Below are positions 9,944-17,126 of a stretch of 64,000 bases of DNA, piece by piece. Below the pieces are notes generated by a model, which was not told the origin of the DNA, searched no databases, and saw only the letters and a program-made list of their open reading frames with translations. Source of the DNA: Palsa-506 sp050013415. GTDB taxonomy: Bacteria > Actinomycetota > Actinomycetes > Streptosporangiales > Streptosporangiaceae. The stretch covers positions 1-64,000 of the forward strand of contig JBEKFH010000001.1 of NCBI GenBank assembly GCA_050013415.1. Direction: 5' to 3'. Every line of letters starts with the position of its first letter. Within the stretch, counting starts at the first letter, position 1. The position numbers were made by a program, and so were the translations under genes.

Positions 9944-9982
9944 TTGTCAAACCCTTGTCAAACGAGCCCGATCGAGTAAGGT
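9944..9982 (+). promoter_or_regulatory. Putative SARP-type direct repeat and promoter of the biosynthetic operon
   Basis: TTGTCAA occurs at 9944-9950 and 9955-9961, separated by 4 bp, an 11-bp period; the flanking bases repeat too (CTTGTCAAAC twice). Heptamers with an 11-bp period are the known operator layout of SARP activators, and a SARP gene lies at 34513 in this cluster. The second TTGTCA could double as a -35 element with TAAGGT (9977-9982) 16 bp downstream. The link to that SARP is inference; the classical 8-bp distance from the last heptamer to the -10 is not met. Confidence 0.4.
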
Positions 9983-10150
9983 CAATAGCAGGCAGAACGT
10001 CCGTAATCGGCACCTGCATTGGTCGTGACAACGCCGCTTTGGGCGTTCCGCTAACTTTGCTGTGCCTTTAATGAATTGCCCAACAAGCGCAGCCGGTCGC
10101 CGGGACTGGTCAGCACGCTGGCCATGAGCGGGCCAGGAGGGTGAGGTCGG

Positions 10151-10270
10151 GTGACCGGAGGCGCGTACCCGCAGGTGACCAGAGGCGCTCACCCGCAGGT
10201 GACCGGAGGCCCGTACCCGCAGGTGGCCAGAGGCCCGTACCAGCAGGTGGCCGGAAGCCCTTACCCGCAG
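10151..10270 (+). repeat. 24-nt tandem repeat, five copies, encoding N-terminal octapeptides
   Basis: Five consecutive 24-nt units (10151, 10175, 10199, 10223, 10247) encode octapeptides of the type VTGGPYPQ. Each unit starts with GTG, giving five potential start codons in frame. Only the first has a good ribosome-binding site in front. Confidence 0.9.
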
Positions 10271-11692
10271 CTTGAGCCGGAGTGGGTAGACGAGGTGCTG
10301 CTGGCGGGCGCCGCGGATGATGCGTGCCTGCACCTGGCCAGGCCCGTCAGCCGGGCTGAGCTGCGCCGGCTCGTGGCCGAGCGGCACCGCGCGCTGGCTG
10401 ACGCCGGCCTGCAGCGCGGTGGCTCTGTTGCACTGTGCCTGCCGCCGTCACTTGCGTTCATCACCAATCTGCTCGCCTCCTGGCAGATCGGCGCGCAGGC
10501 GTCCCTGCTGGATCACCGGCTCACCTCCTACGAGGTGGACGTCGCGCTGCAGCGGCTGCTGCCCCAGATCGTGGTGACGGCCGAGCGCTCCGACGGCGGC
10601 CCGCTGCGGGCCTTCGCCGAGGTCACCGAGCGCGTGCGCCCCTATCCGGGCAGCCCTGCTGCCACCACCCACGCCGTCATCCAGCTCAGCTCCGGCTCGA
10701 CCGGCCCGTCGAAGATCATCGGCCGGGATGCCGCCAGCCTCGTCGACGAAGTGCAGCGCTACACGCTGATCGACGGCGTCCCGCGCGGCGGCGAGCGCAT
10801 CGTCTCGCTCGCATCGATGGTGCACGTGCTCGGGCTCGTCGGCGGCCTGCTCTACGGCCTGCATGCGGGCGTGAACCTGACGATCCCGGCCCGTCTGACG
10901 GCAGATGGCATCCTGTCCGCCGTCGCGGCCGGCTCGCAGCCGACCACGCTGCTGGGCGTTCCCTTCCACATCGAGCTGCTCGCGTCGGTGCGCCACCCCC
11001 CGAGGCTGCCGCAGCTCACCGGCATGACCACCGGCGGCGAACTGGTCCGCGCCGACGTCCATGACGCATTTGTGGATCGCTACGGCGTGCGCCTCGGCAA
11101 CATGTACGGGATGACCGAAGTCGGCGTCATCGCGACCGACCTGTTCGGCGTGCACCGGCCCGCCGTGATGCCGGCCCCCGGCCTTGCCGTCCGCGAGCAG
11201 GACGGGGAACTGCATGTCTCGCTGCCGGCCTCGCCGTACCTCGGCGACCAGGACCCGGGCCGCTGGTCGGACGGCTGGCTGCACACCAGGGACGCCGGCA
11301 GCGTGGACGCCCGGACCGGGCTCGTGCGGGTACTCGGCCGCCGTGACTCCCAGGTCTCCGTCGGCGGCCTCAAGGTCGACCTGACCGAGGTCGAGCACAT
11401 GCTCGCCGCGCTGCCCGAGGTCGCCGGGGCCGTAGTGGTGCACGACCACGCGATCGAGGCGTACCTGGTGCTGGCGGAGGGAGCTGAGGTGTCCGCCGTG
11501 GAGCGCGAGATCACGACGCGGCTCGCCGCCTACAAGCGCCCGCGGCGGCTGCACGTGGTCGGGCAGCTGCCGCGCACCGCCACCGGGAAGCTTGTCCGCG
11601 ACCGTGCCGTGCTCAGCGACCATGCCGTGCTCCGCGACCATGCCGTGCCAAGCCAGTCTCCCCCGAAAGGAAGCGCCGACCATGATCGATGA
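10151..11692 (+). CDS. Acyl/aryl-adenylating ligase (ANL superfamily), first gene of carrier-protein operon
   Basis: A 513-residue AMP-forming ligase, likely to activate a carboxylic acid and load the carrier protein encoded immediately downstream. The P-loop SSGSTGPSKI, the A5-type motif MYGMTEVG, the A8 hinge region LGRRDSQVSVGG and the A10 lysine in PRTATGKLVRD are all present. The GTG start at 10151 follows AGGAGGG by about 9 nt. The first 40 residues are five octapeptide repeats, each encoded by a 24-nt unit that itself begins with an in-frame GTG, so shorter starts are possible. The C-terminus is also repetitive (AVLSDHAVLRDHAV). It overlaps the next gene by 11 nt. The substrate is unknown; an aromatic acid from the HmaS branch is one possibility. 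Confidence 0.88.
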   Translation: MTGGAYPQVTRGAHPQVTGGPYPQVARGPYQQVAGSPYPQLEPEWVDEVLLAGAADDACLHLARPVSRAELRRLVAERHRALADAGLQRGGSVALCLPPSLAFITNLLASWQIGAQASLLDHRLTSYEVDVALQRLLPQIVVTAERSDGGPLRAFAEVTERVRPYPGSPAATTHAVIQLSSGSTGPSKIIGRDAASLVDEVQRYTLIDGVPRGGERIVSLASMVHVLGLVGGLLYGLHAGVNLTIPARLTADGILSAVAAGSQPTTLLGVPFHIELLASVRHPPRLPQLTGMTTGGELVRADVHDAFVDRYGVRLGNMYGMTEVGVIATDLFGVHRPAVMPAPGLAVREQDGELHVSLPASPYLGDQDPGRWSDGWLHTRDAGSVDARTGLVRVLGRRDSQVSVGGLKVDLTEVEHMLAALPEVAGAVVVHDHAIEAYLVLAEGAEVSAVEREITTRLAAYKRPRRLHVVGQLPRTATGKLVRDRAVLSDHAVLRDHAVPSQSPPKGSADHDR

Positions 11693-11942
11693 GGTCCGCC
11701 AGTTCGTCCTCGACTCGCTGACGGAGATGAACTACAGCATCGACGACATCGACGACGACACCGTGCTCGGCCCGGCCGGCGCCGACCTGGAGTCGCTCGC
11801 CCTCGCCGAGCTCGCCGTGCGGGCGGAGGACCGTTTCGGGGTGAAGTTCGACGACGCGGACGGCGAGATGCTCACCGGCATGACCGTCGGTGAGTTCTGC
11901 CGCGCCGTGGTGCTGCGGATCCAGCCCGCGTCGGCGCACTGA
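11682..11942 (+). CDS. Acyl carrier protein 1
   Basis: An 86-residue carrier protein. The phosphopantetheine attachment serine is Ser38 in ADLESLALAEL, with the usual acidic four-helix composition around it. The ATG at 11682 follows GAAAGGAAG and lies inside the 3' end of the ligase gene (11-nt overlap), the arrangement expected for a ligase and its cognate carrier. It would be activated by the Sfp-type transferase at 19201-19971. Partner enzymes are the ketosynthase pair downstream. Confidence 0.9.
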   Translation: MIDEVRQFVLDSLTEMNYSIDDIDDDTVLGPAGADLESLALAELAVRAEDRFGVKFDDADGEMLTGMTVGEFCRAVVLRIQPASAH

Positions 11943-11944
11943 CC

Positions 11945-12451
11945 ATGCCCGGTGAACCGCCCATGCCCGGTGAACCGCAGCCCGTCCCCGGCCTGCCACA
12001 GCCCGTGCGCGGCCTGCCGCTGCGCCAGGACGTGGTCGCGATGCTCGCCACCTACGGTGACCGCCAGCCGGACCAGGTCCCGGAAGTGATCGACTCCCTG
12101 GAACTGGCCTGGCTGCTGCACCAGATCGAGCAGCATTACGGCGCGCTCGACATCGATGACGACATGATCGCCCGCATGTCGACAGTCACCGGCGCGGTCG
12201 GCGTTCTGGCGGATCTGAGGGTCGGGTCATCGGATGACTTATGCACCCGCCGAGGCTCCGGCGGCGACCGCCCGCAGGGGGGCGGGCACGGTGGTCGTGA
12301 CCGGCGCCGCCGCCGCGTCCGCGTACGGCCGGGGAACCGAGGCGCTGCTGTCCGGGGTGCTGTCGGGCCGGCCCGCCTTCGGGCCCGTCCAGCGGTTCGA
12401 CATCACGCAGCGGCGAGTGCGCGTCGCGGCGGCCATGCCGGGGTGCCCTGA
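11945..12451 (+). CDS. Acyl carrier protein 2, with an anomalous 3' end overlapping the ketosynthase gene
   Basis: The first ~98 residues are a carrier protein: Ser51 in VIDSLELAWLL is the attachment site and MSTVTGAVGVLADLR forms the last helix. The first 25 residues are Pro/Gly-rich and partly repeated (MPGEPP/MPGEPQ). The frame does not stop after the carrier fold but runs ~215 nt into the ketosynthase gene, where it encodes an Arg/Gly-rich tail typical of an out-of-frame shadow. A TGA in another frame at 12235-12237 overlaps the ketosynthase ATG (12234) as ATGA; a 1-nt indel between about 12215 and 12234 would restore the usual coupled arrangement. The carrier call is firm; the 3' end is doubtful. 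Confidence 0.75.
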   Translation: MPGEPPMPGEPQPVPGLPQPVRGLPLRQDVVAMLATYGDRQPDQVPEVIDSLELAWLLHQIEQHYGALDIDDDMIARMSTVTGAVGVLADLRVGSSDDLCTRRGSGGDRPQGGGHGGRDRRRRRVRVRPGNRGAAVRGAVGPARLRARPAVRHHAAASARRGGHAGVP

Positions 12452-13409
12452 GCTACTCACCGAGGTGACCCGCGCCGCCGCTGAGGCGTGCGATGACGCT
12501 GGCCTTTCGCCGTCCGGCCGCGCCTGCAGCCCGCTGTTCCTCGCCATCCACGGCGACCCGGCGATCGCGCGGGCGCCCGAGGCTGACCAGCCCGGCCTGG
12601 GGCCGGGGGCATTCGCCGCCGCGGTGGCCGGCCGCTGCGGCCTCGCGGAGCAGGACATCCGCTGCTACATGTCGGCATGCGTGGCCGCGAGCACCGCGAT
12701 CGCCGACGCGGCCGCGATGATCGCCCGGGGCCACGCCGACCGCGTCGTCGTGGCCGGCGGGTACCTCGTCGACTCCGACCAGTTCGCGCTGTTCGACGCG
12801 GGCCGCGCGCTGGCTGACGACGGCCAGGTGCGCCCGTTCAGCGCCGGGCGGCGCGGGCTGCTGCTGGGCGACGGCGTCGGCGCTGTCGTGATCGAGTCGC
12901 GGGAGTCCGCGCGGGCGCGACGGGCGCCGCCGCTGGCGCGGATCGCGGGCTGGGGCCGCACCGGCGACGCGTACCACCCGTGCCAGCCGCGCCCCGACGG
13001 CCTTGGCCTGGCGCGGGCGATCACGGCCGCGCTGCAGCGGGCCGGCCTGGCAGCGGAGAATCTCGGCTACATCAACGCCCACGGGTCCGGCACCGGCCAG
13101 AGCGACCCGGCCGAGGCCAGCGCGCTGCGGCTCGCGCTCGGCGACGCGGCCCAGGCCGTGCCGGTCAGCTCCACCAAGTCGCTGCATGGCCAGGCCCTGG
13201 AGGCGTCCGGCGTGCTGGAGCTGATCGTCACGATGCTGGCGGCCCGCAAGGGGATGCTGCCGGTCAACGCCGGGTTCCTCGGCGCGGACGACAGCTGCCG
13301 CCTGAACCTCGTGCTGGACGAGCCGCTGGCCGCTACCCCGGAGTTCGCGATGAGCCTCAACGCCGCCTTTGGCGGCGCGAACACCGCGCTTGTGGTCGGC
13401 CTGCCATGA
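12234..13409 (+). CDS. Beta-ketoacyl synthase (KAS I/II type) with altered third catalytic position
   Basis: A 391-residue condensing enzyme. The nucleophile is Cys149 (YMSACVAAST) and the first histidine is His283 (NAHGSGTGQSD). In the third motif, normally STKS..GH, the sequence is STKSLHGQALEASG: Lys315 is kept, the usual His is Gln320, and a His sits two residues earlier (His318). It would act on one of the two carrier proteins just upstream. It overlaps the next gene by ATGA (13406-13409). Whether it still decarboxylates an extender, or only transfers acyl groups, cannot be told from sequence. Confidence 0.87.
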   Translation: MTYAPAEAPAATARRGAGTVVVTGAAAASAYGRGTEALLSGVLSGRPAFGPVQRFDITQRRVRVAAAMPGCPELLTEVTRAAAEACDDAGLSPSGRACSPLFLAIHGDPAIARAPEADQPGLGPGAFAAAVAGRCGLAEQDIRCYMSACVAASTAIADAAAMIARGHADRVVVAGGYLVDSDQFALFDAGRALADDGQVRPFSAGRRGLLLGDGVGAVVIESRESARARRAPPLARIAGWGRTGDAYHPCQPRPDGLGLARAITAALQRAGLAAENLGYINAHGSGTGQSDPAEASALRLALGDAAQAVPVSSTKSLHGQALEASGVLELIVTMLAARKGMLPVNAGFLGADDSCRLNLVLDEPLAATPEFAMSLNAAFGGANTALVVGLP

Positions 13410-14110
13410 CTGGCCGGCCTGCCATGACACCGCTGGCACCGCTACCACCGCTGGCACCCGTGCGGCCGCTCGCGCCACCGGAACCGGTGGCGCCGCTGGC
13501 GCCCGTGGCATCCGCCGGCCTCGCCGCGCTGCACGCGGCGGCGGACACGGCCGGACTGACGGTCTTGTCGTCTGCGTCCTGGCCCGAGACGGACGCCGAC
13601 AGCGAGGTAACCGCGCTCGCCGGATTCATCGAGTCCCATTTCAGCCCGCTGCTGGCCGAGGTCGCCGGGCGGGCCCTGCGCCGCCGCGGGCAGCCGCAGG
13701 CATCCGGGCCGCAGGCATCCGGGCCGCAGGCATCCGGGCCGCAGGCATCCGGGCCGCAGGCATCCGGCACGGTCACCGCCGTCGTGCTGGTGACGGCCCT
13801 CGGCGACGTGACCAGCGCGACCCGCGTCGCCGCCGCGGTGGACTCCGGCAGGCGGGTCGCCCCGCTGATGTTCTTCCAGTCCGTGCCGAACGCCGTGGCC
13901 GGCTACCTGGCCGCGCGATGGCACCTGACCGGGCCGGTCGTCTGCGTCAGCCAGGCAACCGCGGCACTGGACATCGCCGCGCTGCTGATCCAGGACGCAG
14001 ACGCGGACGAGGCACTGGTGGTGTGCGCCGACCTGGCAGTAAGCAGCGGCGGCGGGGACCACGGCGCCGCCATTCTCGTGACCGGCCCAGCCGACACTGG
14101 TCGGCCGTGA
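13406..14110 (+). CDS. Ketosynthase-like protein without catalytic Cys (Ketoacyl-synt_2 type)
   Basis: A 234-residue protein resembling the N-terminal ketosynthase-like family (PF13723), best seen in RVAPLMFFQSVPNAVAGYLA and the following GPVVCVSQATAALDIAALL. No nucleophile Cys lies at the expected place (SQATAAL), so it is probably a non-catalytic partner or length/selectivity factor for the preceding ketosynthase. The start is the ATG overlapping the preceding stop; longer readings would run through the ketosynthase gene. Residues ~97-121 are five PQASG repeats. Nine-nt repeats follow the stop codon (14106-14132). Confidence 0.72.
   Translation: MTGRPAMTPLAPLPPLAPVRPLAPPEPVAPLAPVASAGLAALHAAADTAGLTVLSSASWPETDADSEVTALAGFIESHFSPLLAEVAGRALRRRGQPQASGPQASGPQASGPQASGPQASGTVTAVVLVTALGDVTSATRVAAAVDSGRRVAPLMFFQSVPNAVAGYLAARWHLTGPVVCVSQATAALDIAALLIQDADADEALVVCADLAVSSGGGDHGAAILVTGPADTGRP
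13694..13768 (+). repeat. 15-nt coding tandem repeat, five copies (PQASG)
   Basis: Five units of CCGCAGGCATCCGGG, nearly identical, encode PQASG pentapeptides within the ketosynthase-like protein. Near-perfect identity at the DNA level indicates recent expansion. Confidence 0.95.
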
Positions 14111-14132
14111 ACCGCGTGAACCGCGTGAACCT
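14106..14132. repeat. 9-nt repeat at stop codon
   Basis: CGTGAACCG is repeated three times, starting over the stop codon of the ketosynthase-like gene and running into the leader of the hydroxymandelate synthase gene, ahead of its ribosome-binding site (AAAGGGAAGAAG). Confidence 0.8.
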
Positions 14133-14147
14133 GAAAGGGAAGAAGCG

Positions 14148-15242
14148 ATGAACATCCTGGACATCGACCACATCGAGCTCTACGTGGGTGATGCGATTGC
14201 GGCGGCACAGTCCCTGTGCACGGCCTACGGCTTCCGTGTCTACGGCCACGGCGGCCCGGACACGGGCCTGCCGGGGCAGCGCACCGTCCTGCTCGGCCAG
14301 GGTGACATCCGGATGCTGCTGACCTCCGGGTTGCACAAGGACCATCCCGCCAGCCAGTTCGTGGCCAAGCACGGCGACGGCGTGGCCGTGACCGCGTTCC
14401 GCACCGACAGCGCCGCCGCCGCCTACGCCGGCGCGGTCGCGGCCGGCGGATCCAGCATCCGGCAGCCCCGCACCTGGGAGAACGACGAGGCCCGCGTCGT
14501 CACCGCGGAGGTCGGGGGCTTCGGCGACGTGGTCTACCGTCTCGTCGAGCGCCATGGCACCGCCGACCAGTTCCAGCCGCGGGCGATCCAGATGGAGCCG
14601 GGCGCTGCCGCCGGGGCGGACGAGGACCTGCTGCGCAGCATCGACCATGCGGCGGTGTGCGTGCCGGCCGGCGAGCTCGACTCCACCGTTGCCTTCCACG
14701 AGCAGGTGTTCGGCTTCACGGTCATCTTCCAGGAGTACATCGAGGTCGGCGACCAGGGCCTGATGTCCAAGGTGGTGCAGAGCCCGTCCGGCGGAGTGAC
14801 CTTCACGATCCTGCAGCCGGATCTCAGCCGCCAGGCGGGCCAGATCGACGATTTCCTGGCCTGGCACGACGGCGCCGGGGTGCAGCACATTGCGTTCCTG
14901 ACCACGGACATCGTGCACGCGGTCCGGACCTTTGCCGGCCGGGGCGTGGGATTCGCGGTCACGCCGTCGAGTTACTACGACGCGCTGGCCGCGCGGCTGG
15001 GCGCGACCGACATCGCACTGGAGGCGCTGCGGCCGCTCGGCATCCTGGTCGACCGCGACCACTGGGGACAGATGTACCAGATCTTCGCGAAGTCGACGCA
15101 CATCCGGCGCACGTACTTCCTCGAGCTGATTGACCGGCACGGAGCACGCACGTTCGGCACGAGCAACATCCCGGCGCTGTACGCGGCCAAGGAGCGCGAG
15201 CTCGCCGAGATCCGCGACACGGCGGGCACCAGCAGTGCCTGA
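14148..15242 (+). CDS. hmaS: 4-hydroxymandelate synthase
   Basis: A 364-residue Fe(II)-dependent dioxygenase of the HPPD/HmaS family, converting 4-hydroxyphenylpyruvate to 4-hydroxymandelate, the first step to 4-hydroxyphenylglycine. The iron triad is His167 (SIDHAAVCV), His247 (VQHIAFLTTD) and Glu326 (YFLELIDRHG). The C-terminal region reads TFGTSNIPALYAA, close to the FGSSNIKALYEA of HmaS proteins rather than the homogentisate-forming HPPDs, and the whole protein follows the glycopeptide-cluster HmaS pattern. HpgT at 19968 supports this reading. HPPD activity cannot be fully excluded. Start: ATG after AAAGGGAAGAAG. Confidence 0.88.
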   Translation: MNILDIDHIELYVGDAIAAAQSLCTAYGFRVYGHGGPDTGLPGQRTVLLGQGDIRMLLTSGLHKDHPASQFVAKHGDGVAVTAFRTDSAAAAYAGAVAAGGSSIRQPRTWENDEARVVTAEVGGFGDVVYRLVERHGTADQFQPRAIQMEPGAAAGADEDLLRSIDHAAVCVPAGELDSTVAFHEQVFGFTVIFQEYIEVGDQGLMSKVVQSPSGGVTFTILQPDLSRQAGQIDDFLAWHDGAGVQHIAFLTTDIVHAVRTFAGRGVGFAVTPSSYYDALAARLGATDIALEALRPLGILVDRDHWGQMYQIFAKSTHIRRTYFLELIDRHGARTFGTSNIPALYAAKERELAEIRDTAGTSSA

Positions 15243-15338
15243 CCCGGCCCGCGCACCGGGCCCGGCCGCGCCGGCCGCCCGCCCGGCCCGCCACCGCCCA
15301 GCCCGCCGAGGCCCGGCCCGCCCAGGGAGGAATGATCC

Positions 15339-16268
15339 GTGAGCATTTCGGTCACCCCGCCGTTCACGCTGACGGACGAGGAGCGCTCGCTGCTGCCGTC
15401 AGACTCTGACGTCGAGTTCTACGCCGAGCACGGCTGGTATCTCAGCAAAAAGCTCTTCACCGACGACGAGGTGGACGAGCTAGTCGCGGCCAGCGAGCGG
15501 TACTACGCCGGCGAGCGCGACCGCACCCTGCCAGTGCGCCCGCCGCGGCTGGCGTACTGGGATCCGTCCCAGGGCGATGTGCAGCGGCACAACGACTACG
15601 TCCACTACGAGCACGACGGCCTGGCGAGGCTGCTGCGCAAGCCGCTGATCGGCGCCGTCGCCGCCGCCCTGGCCCGCGCGGAGGAGATCCGCGTGTTCCA
15701 GTCCACGCTGATCTACAAGCCGCCGATCGCCGCGGAGCCGACCAACGTGGTGCCGTGGCACTTCGACAAGCACTACTGGTCGCCGTCGACGTCCGACAAG
15801 ATGCTGACCGCGTTCATCCCGTTCCACGACTGCGACGAGGAGATGGGCACGATCACGATGATCGACGGCAGTCACCGGTGGCAGGAGATCCGCCGCGATG
15901 ACTCGATGACCCGGCACTTCGCGGAGCGGGAGGGCAGCGACCTGGAGCGGTTGCTGGCGGAGAACGCGGCCTACAACAACGCCAGCGTGGTCAAGGTCCC
16001 GATGATCATTCCCAGCGGCCACATGAGCTTCCACCACTGCCGGATCTACCACGGCAGCGCGGCCAACCACAGCCCGCGTCCCCGCCGGGCCATCTCGTTC
16101 CACCTGCAGGACGGCGAGAACGCCTACCGCCCGTTCGTGCTGAGCACCGGCGAGGTCCTCACGTACAACCACGACGTGCTGGTCCGGCGCCTGCCCGATG
16201 GCCGCCCCGATTATGGCGACCCCGAATTCTGTCCCGTTTTGTGGCGTAACCCCGATCTGTCCGGCTGA
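15339..16268 (+). CDS. PhyH-family Fe(II)/2-oxoglutarate dioxygenase
   Basis: A 309-residue phytanoyl-CoA dioxygenase-family enzyme, expected to hydroxylate (or halogenate/desaturate) a carrier- or CoA-bound intermediate. The facial triad is visible: His141 and Asp143 in PWHFDKHYW and distal His238 in CRIYHGSAANHSPRPRR, with Arg249/Arg250 as the likely 2-oxoglutarate salt bridge. Asp143 argues against halogenase activity, which needs Gly/Ala there. GTG start at 15339 with GGGAGG upstream. The DUF3050 gene follows after 26 nt, so the two oxidases are probably co-expressed. The substrate is unknown. Confidence 0.9.
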   Translation: MSISVTPPFTLTDEERSLLPSDSDVEFYAEHGWYLSKKLFTDDEVDELVAASERYYAGERDRTLPVRPPRLAYWDPSQGDVQRHNDYVHYEHDGLARLLRKPLIGAVAAALARAEEIRVFQSTLIYKPPIAAEPTNVVPWHFDKHYWSPSTSDKMLTAFIPFHDCDEEMGTITMIDGSHRWQEIRRDDSMTRHFAEREGSDLERLLAENAAYNNASVVKVPMIIPSGHMSFHHCRIYHGSAANHSPRPRRAISFHLQDGENAYRPFVLSTGEVLTYNHDVLVRRLPDGRPDYGDPEFCPVLWRNPDLSG

Positions 16269-16294
16269 CGGACACCGCCTGAGGAGGATGTGAC

Positions 16295-17095
16295 ATGTCG
16301 CGCTATGACTGGGGCCAGCGGCACCCGGGAATCGACCGCCTTGAGGAGCAGATCAGCGAGGCCAGGGTCGCGGTCGTCGCGCACCCGCTGTACGCCGCGC
16401 TGGACAGCCACCAGGCGATCCGGACGTTCCTCGAGCACCACGTGTTCGCCGTGTGGGACTTCATGTCGCTGCTCAAATCGCTGCAGCGCAACCTCACCTG
16501 CGTGGAGCTGCCGTGGGTGCCCACCGGCCCGACCGGCAGCCGCCGCCTGATCAACGACATCGTGCTCGTCGAGGAGAGCGACGAGCTCCGCGGCGGGTTC
16601 ATCAGTCACTTCGAGCTCTACCTGGCCGGCATGGAAGAGGCCGGCGCCGACACGTCGGTCATCAATGCCTTCATCGGCAAGCTCCGCGCCAGGCGGCCGG
16701 TGCTCGAAGCGCTTGACGAGACAGGCGTTCCGGCGCCGGCGGCCGAGTTCGTCCGGCTGACCTGGGGCCTGATCGAGGGCGCGCCCGTGCACGCGCAGGC
16801 CGCGGCGTTCGCGTTCGGCCGGGAGGACCTGATCCCTGACATGTTCCAGCAGGTCGTCGGCGTCAACGAGCGCCTCGGGTCGCTCGACACGTTCGTCGAC
16901 TACCTGGCTCGTCACATCGAGGTCGACGGGGAGGAGCACACGCCGATGGCAATGCAGATGCTGGCTGACCTCTGCGGCGAGGACGACGCCAAGTGGGCGG
17001 AGTGCGCCGCCACGATCAACCTCGCCCTCGCCGCCCGCGCCCGCCTCTGGGACGGCATCCTCGCCGCCATCGGCGACCGGGTGCCGGCGGCATAG
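16295..17095 (+). CDS. DUF3050 family protein, heme-oxygenase-like fold
   Basis: A 266-residue helical protein of the DUF3050 family, which belongs to the heme-oxygenase-like fold where many diiron oxidases sit. Candidate metal ligands are seen: Glu47/His48/His49 (TFLEHHVFAVWDF), His105/Glu107 (SHFELYLAGM), Glu177, and the spaced set His207-Asp211-His215 (RHIEVDGEEH). In biosynthetic clusters related proteins perform N-oxygenation or C-C cleavage. No substrate is assigned for this one. It lies between the PhyH oxygenase and the E1 genes, with a GAGGAGG ribosome-binding site. Confidence 0.8.
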   Translation: MSRYDWGQRHPGIDRLEEQISEARVAVVAHPLYAALDSHQAIRTFLEHHVFAVWDFMSLLKSLQRNLTCVELPWVPTGPTGSRRLINDIVLVEESDELRGGFISHFELYLAGMEEAGADTSVINAFIGKLRARRPVLEALDETGVPAPAAEFVRLTWGLIEGAPVHAQAAAFAFGREDLIPDMFQQVVGVNERLGSLDTFVDYLARHIEVDGEEHTPMAMQMLADLCGEDDAKWAECAATINLALAARARLWDGILAAIGDRVPAA

Positions 17096-17126
17096 CAGCG
17101 GCGCAGCGGCCGGGAGAGGCGGTCAT

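Larger units (their letters stand above)
9576..10150. other. Intergenic region between giant secreted protein and cluster start
   Basis: A 575-nt stretch with no supported gene; open frames inside it are low-complexity products of the minisatellite. It carries the 23-nt tandem repeat at 9767-9865, the TTGTCAA direct repeat at 9944-9961 and the ribosome-binding site AGGAGGG (near 10135) for the ligase gene. It must contain the divergent promoters of the minus-strand secreted protein and the plus-strand biosynthetic operon. Confidence 0.6.
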
